Made by a program: the position numbers and the translations under genes
Shown here: positions 61,469-64,000 of the stretch, piece after piece
Layout: each line of letters opens with the position of its first letter
Position numbering within the stretch: position 1 is the stretch's first letter
DNA from: Streptomyces sp. NBC_01353
GTDB lineage: Bacteria > Actinomycetota > Actinomycetes > Streptomycetales > Streptomycetaceae
Direction: 5' to 3'
Assembly (NCBI RefSeq): GCF_036237275.1
Contig: NZ_CP108352.1
Span: 1,736,001 to 1,800,000, forward strand
DNA length: 64,000 nt
The notes under the pieces: model-generated
The model's database searches: none
Told to the model about the DNA's origin: nothing
Seen by the model: the letters and a program-made list of their open reading frames with translations, nothing else

Positions 61469-62514
61469 TTGGTCGCCTCCACACGCCTGCGGATCCAGGC
61501 GTTCAGCAGGGTCGCCAGCAGGAGCATCGCTCCCAGGAAGAACTTGAACCAGTCCGGGTTCCACTCCGCGTACACGATGCCCTTGCTGGTCATGCCGAAG
61601 ATGAACGCGCCGACCGCGGAGCCGATGGCGGAGCCGTAGCCGCCGGTGATCAGACAGCCGCCGATGACGGCCGCGATGATGTAGATCAGCTCGTTGCCGA
61701 CGCCCTCCCCGGACTGGACGACGTCGAAGGAGAAGAGCAGGTGCTGACCGGAGATCCAGGCGCAGAAGGCCACGCCCATGTAGAGACCGATCTTGGTCCT
61801 GGCGACCGGGACACCGACCGCGCGGGCCGCGTCGGCGTTACCGCCGACGGCGAAGATCCAGTTGCCGAAGCGGGTGCGCAGCAGGATCCAGGTGGCGACC
61901 GCGACCAGGCCGATCCACCACAGGATGGTGACCTTGAGGTCGACGCCGCCGATGGTCAGCTGGGAGGCGAAGAGCTTCTTGGCGGAGGGGAAGCCCTCCA
62001 TGTCGGCGATCGACTTGGTGGAGACCGTGCCGCTGATCAGCTTGGTGAAGCCGAGGTTCAGTCCGGTCAGCATGAGGAACGTGCCGAGGGTGATGATGAA
62101 GCTCGGCAGTTTGGTGCGGGTCAGCATGAAGCCGTTGAAGACGCCGATGGCGAGGGTGACGAGCAGCGAGACACCGACGCCGACCCAGACGTTCGCGGTC
62201 ATCTGGTAGCTGAACATCGACGAGATCAGCGCCGAGGTGGTGACCATCACGCCGGCCGAGAGGTCGAACTCGCCGCCGATCATCAGCAGCGCGACGGGCA
62301 CCGCCATGATGCCGATGGTGGAGGCCGCGTAGAAGACCGTGCCGAGACTGGAGGCGCGCAGGAAGCTGTCGGCGACGATCGAGAAGAAGACGAAGACGGC
62401 GGCGGCTCCGACGACGGAGCCGAGCTCGGGCCGGGCCAGGAGCTTGCGCAGCCGGGTGGTGCGCAGCAGCCGCTCGTCGACGTGGTCGAGGTCGGACGGC
62501 GCGGTCGCGCTCAT
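61465..62514 (-). CDS. sugar ABC transporter permease (CUT2)
   Basis: 349 residues with about nine membrane helices. [13 protein letters not shown]-type signature is present as [17 protein letters not shown], and [21 protein letters not shown] and [16 protein letters not shown] follow. It overlaps the binding protein gene (ATGA) and the ATPase gene. Confidence 0.92.
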
Positions 62515-63530
62515 CGGGTGCCCCGCTCCGCGTAGCCCTTCAGCGCCTCGGCGTCGTCCTTCGTGATGATCTGGGGGCCGGTGAGGACCGGCTTGCCGCC
62601 GCCGAGGACGTCGGCGTTGTACTTGTACAGCCAGAGCAGGTCGACGGCCTCGTAGCCCTGGAGGTAGGGCTGCTGGTCCACGGCGAAGCCGAGGGTGCCC
62701 GCGGAGAGCGCGGAGGCGACCTTCGCGTTGAGGTCGAAGGTGTCGACCTCCGCCTGCGAGCCCGCCGCCTTCTTCGCCTGGACGGCGGCGTCGGCGAACG
62801 GCGCGCCGAGGGTGACGACGGAATCGATGGCGGGGTCGGACTGGAGCTTGGCCTCGATGGACGCCTGGACGTCGGGCATGTTGGTGCCGTCGACGTACAG
62901 GTTCTGCAGATCGCCGCCGAAGGTCTTCTTCGCCCCCGCGCAGCGCTGCTCGTGGCCGACGTTGCCCTGCTCGTGCAGGACGCACAGCGCCTTCTTCTTC
63001 CCGCGCCTGTCGAGCTCCTCACCGACGGCCTCGCCCGCGACGGTCTCGTCCTGACCGATGTGGGTGAGCGCGCCGAAGGCCTTGGACTGCTCGGAGCCGG
63101 AGTTGACGGTGATCACCGGGATTCCGGCCTTGACCGCCTTCTCGACGGCGGCCTTCATCGCGTCGGGCTTCGCGAGGGTGACGATGAGTCCGTCGACGCC
63201 CTTGGCGATGTACGAGTCGATGAGCTGCGCCTGCTGCTGCGCCTCGTCGCTGTGGGCGTAGAGGAAGTTGATGTTGTCCTTCACGGCCGCCTGCTCGGCG
63301 CCGTTCTGGACGATGTCCCAGAAGGTGTCGCCGTCGCCCGAGTGGGTCACCATGGCGAAGGTCCACCGGGGGGTGTTCACGGCCGCCTTCCCCTGGGCCG
63401 CGGCCGCCTTGCGGGCGTCCTCCGCGCGCTTCCCTCCGGTGCTGCTGCACCCGGCGAGTGCGGCGGTGAGCGCCACCGCGAGCACGGCGCCGACTGCGGC
63501 GCGTACCCCTCCTGTCCGAAGCCTGGTCAC
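62511..63530 (-). CDS. sugar-binding lipoprotein of a CUT2 transporter
   Basis: 339 residues from GTG 63530, which has a perfect AAAGGAGG ten bases upstream; an ATG at 63581 would add 17 residues. Lipobox LAGC at C28. Ribose-binding-like fold: TFAMVTHSGDGDTFWDIVQN, GVDGLIVTLAKPDAM, GIPVITVNSG, and FAVDQQPYLQGYEAVDLLW. First gene of a binding protein-permease-ATPase-kinase cluster. Confidence 0.91.
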   Translation of the reverse strand: MTRLRTGGVRAAVGAVLAVALTAALAGCSSTGGKRAEDARKAAAAQGKAAVNTPRWTFAMVTHSGDGDTFWDIVQNGAEQAAVKDNINFLYAHSDEAQQQAQLIDSYIAKGVDGLIVTLAKPDAMKAAVEKAVKAGIPVITVNSGSEQSKAFGALTHIGQDETVAGEAVGEELDRRGKKKALCVLHEQGNVGHEQRCAGAKKTFGGDLQNLYVDGTNMPDVQASIEAKLQSDPAIDSVVTLGAPFADAAVQAKKAAGSQAEVDTFDLNAKVASALSAGTLGFAVDQQPYLQGYEAVDLLWLYKYNADVLGGGKPVLTGPQIITKDDAEALKGYAERGTR

Positions 63531-63617
63531 GAGGCCGTGCCCTCCTTTGTGTCCTTCTGCGTGCATTGCAGTATCGGTCATGGGGATCGCGCGGATGTTC
63601 GCGGGGCGGGTGTACGG

Positions 63618-64000
63618 CTAGGGACGCACCAGGAGCTGGAACTCGAAGGAGTACCGCGAGGCCCGGTAGAGGTGCGATCCGAACTCGACGGCACGACCGG
63701 TGTCGTCGAAGGTGGTGCGTTCCATGGTGAGCAGCGGGGCTCCCTCCTCCTCGGCCAGCAGATCCGCCTCGGCCGCCGTGGCGGCCCGGGCACCCACGGT
63801 CTGGCGGGCGCTGTGGAGAGTGATACCGCCACCGCGCATGAGGCGGTAGAGGCCGGTGGTCTCCAGTCGTCCGGGGTCCAGGTCGAGGAGTCCGGCCGGC
63901 AGATGGTTGCGCAGGTACGCCATCGGCTCGTCGTGCGCGGAGCGCAGCCGCTCCACGTACCGCACGTCACTGCCCTCCGGTACGCCGAGGGCGGCGGCGA
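63618..64000 (-). CDS. GntR/HutC-family regulator, C-terminal UTRA part (partial)
   Basis: Cut by the right edge; the frame is open to base 64000. The visible 127 residues are a UTRA effector domain: ERLRSAHDEPMAYLRNHLP, LMRGGGITLHSARQTVGAR, EEEGAPLLTMERTTFDDTG, VEFGSHLYRASRYSFEFQL. Located just upstream of the sugar transporter on the same strand; a likely sugar-responsive repressor. The DNA-binding half is outside the window. Confidence 0.9.
   Translation of the reverse strand, partial: AAALGVPEGSDVRYVERLRSAHDEPMAYLRNHLPAGLLDLDPGRLETTGLYRLMRGGGITLHSARQTVGARAATAAEADLLAEEEGAPLLTMERTTFDDTGRAVEFGSHLYRASRYSFEFQLLVRP

Overview
The window is chromosomal DNA from a Streptomyces-type actinomycete. 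The evidence is the very high G+C content, strong G/C bias at third codon positions, frequent GTG and TTG starts, many ATGA/GTGA start-stop overlaps, F420-type enzymes, SpoIIE-type phosphatases, and a TTA codon used as a rarity. I count about 59 protein genes (two cut by the window edges), one very small coupled ORF, three gene remnants, several hairpin terminators and a few simple-sequence arrays. I see no tRNA, rRNA, CRISPR array, insertion sequence or prophage. Most of the window reads as ordinary core or accessory chromosome.

Layout. 1-3 kb: the end of an acyl-CoA metabolism operon (acyl-CoA dehydrogenase) followed by phosphatidylethanolamine synthesis (psd, pssA), closed by a perfect 21-bp hairpin. 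3.2-9.6 kb: a complete branched-chain-amino-acid-type ABC transporter read leftwards (livF, a 29-codon coupled ORF, livG, livH, livM, binding protein), facing a divergent PucR/CdaR-type regulator. 9.6-10.2 kb: a 516-bp non-coding stretch with a terminator, a 7-bp tandem G-rich array and a dispersed-repeat-like hairpin. 10.2-16 kb: glycerate kinase, then three consecutive genes of NAD/ADP-ribose chemistry (ADP-ribosylglycohydrolase, Nudix, Sir2), then the alkylation-repair pair ogt and ada-alkA. 16-21 kb: two large convergent SpoIIE-type PP2C phosphatases. 21.3-24.1 kb: an aminotransferase and EamA exporter pair with a divergent Lrp regulator. 24.2-29.6 kb: TerB-like protein, macrodomain protein, CrtI-like oxidoreductase, inositol-monophosphatase-like enzyme, a lipoate ligase with permuted domains, and a small secreted protein.

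29.7-38.3 kb looks like a nitrogen-scavenging region. NCS1 permease plus amidase form one unit. A four-gene operon follows: ureidopropionase-like hydrolase, class-III transaminase, dihydropyrimidinase and an F420-dependent LLM enzyme. It is preceded by a palindromic candidate operator and matches reductive pyrimidine or hydantoin breakdown, but no dihydropyrimidine dehydrogenase is present. A CsbD stress protein with a SigB-like promoter and a small STAS-like protein sit between the two units. 38.6-48.7 kb: assorted single genes (PPOX oxidoreductase, HxlR regulator with divergent NAD-binding protein, XRE regulator and methionine aminopeptidase sharing a 24-bp promoter, gamma-glutamyltransferase, cytochrome P450, L,D-transpeptidase lipoprotein). 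48.8-53.6 kb: a secreted S15/CocE-like hydrolase and the gluABCD glutamate uptake operon. 54-58 kb: glycerophosphodiesterase with a TTA second codon, exonuclease III, a metallo-beta-lactamase-fold hydrolase and a PcaD-PcaC fusion. 58.1-58.9 kb: a gene graveyard with remnants of a P450, a ClpP and a SIS-domain protein. 58.9-64 kb: a tightly coupled sugar ABC transporter with a ROK kinase and a GntR/UTRA regulator that runs off the right edge.

The observations I would look at first are the NAD/ADP-ribose gene run, the pyrimidine operon with an LLM enzyme where a dehydrogenase is expected, the remnant junction at 58.65 kb, the 29-codon ORF inside the liv operon, and the overlapping face-to-face promoters between the XRE gene and map. 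All functional assignments come from reading motifs and general family knowledge; no database search was run.
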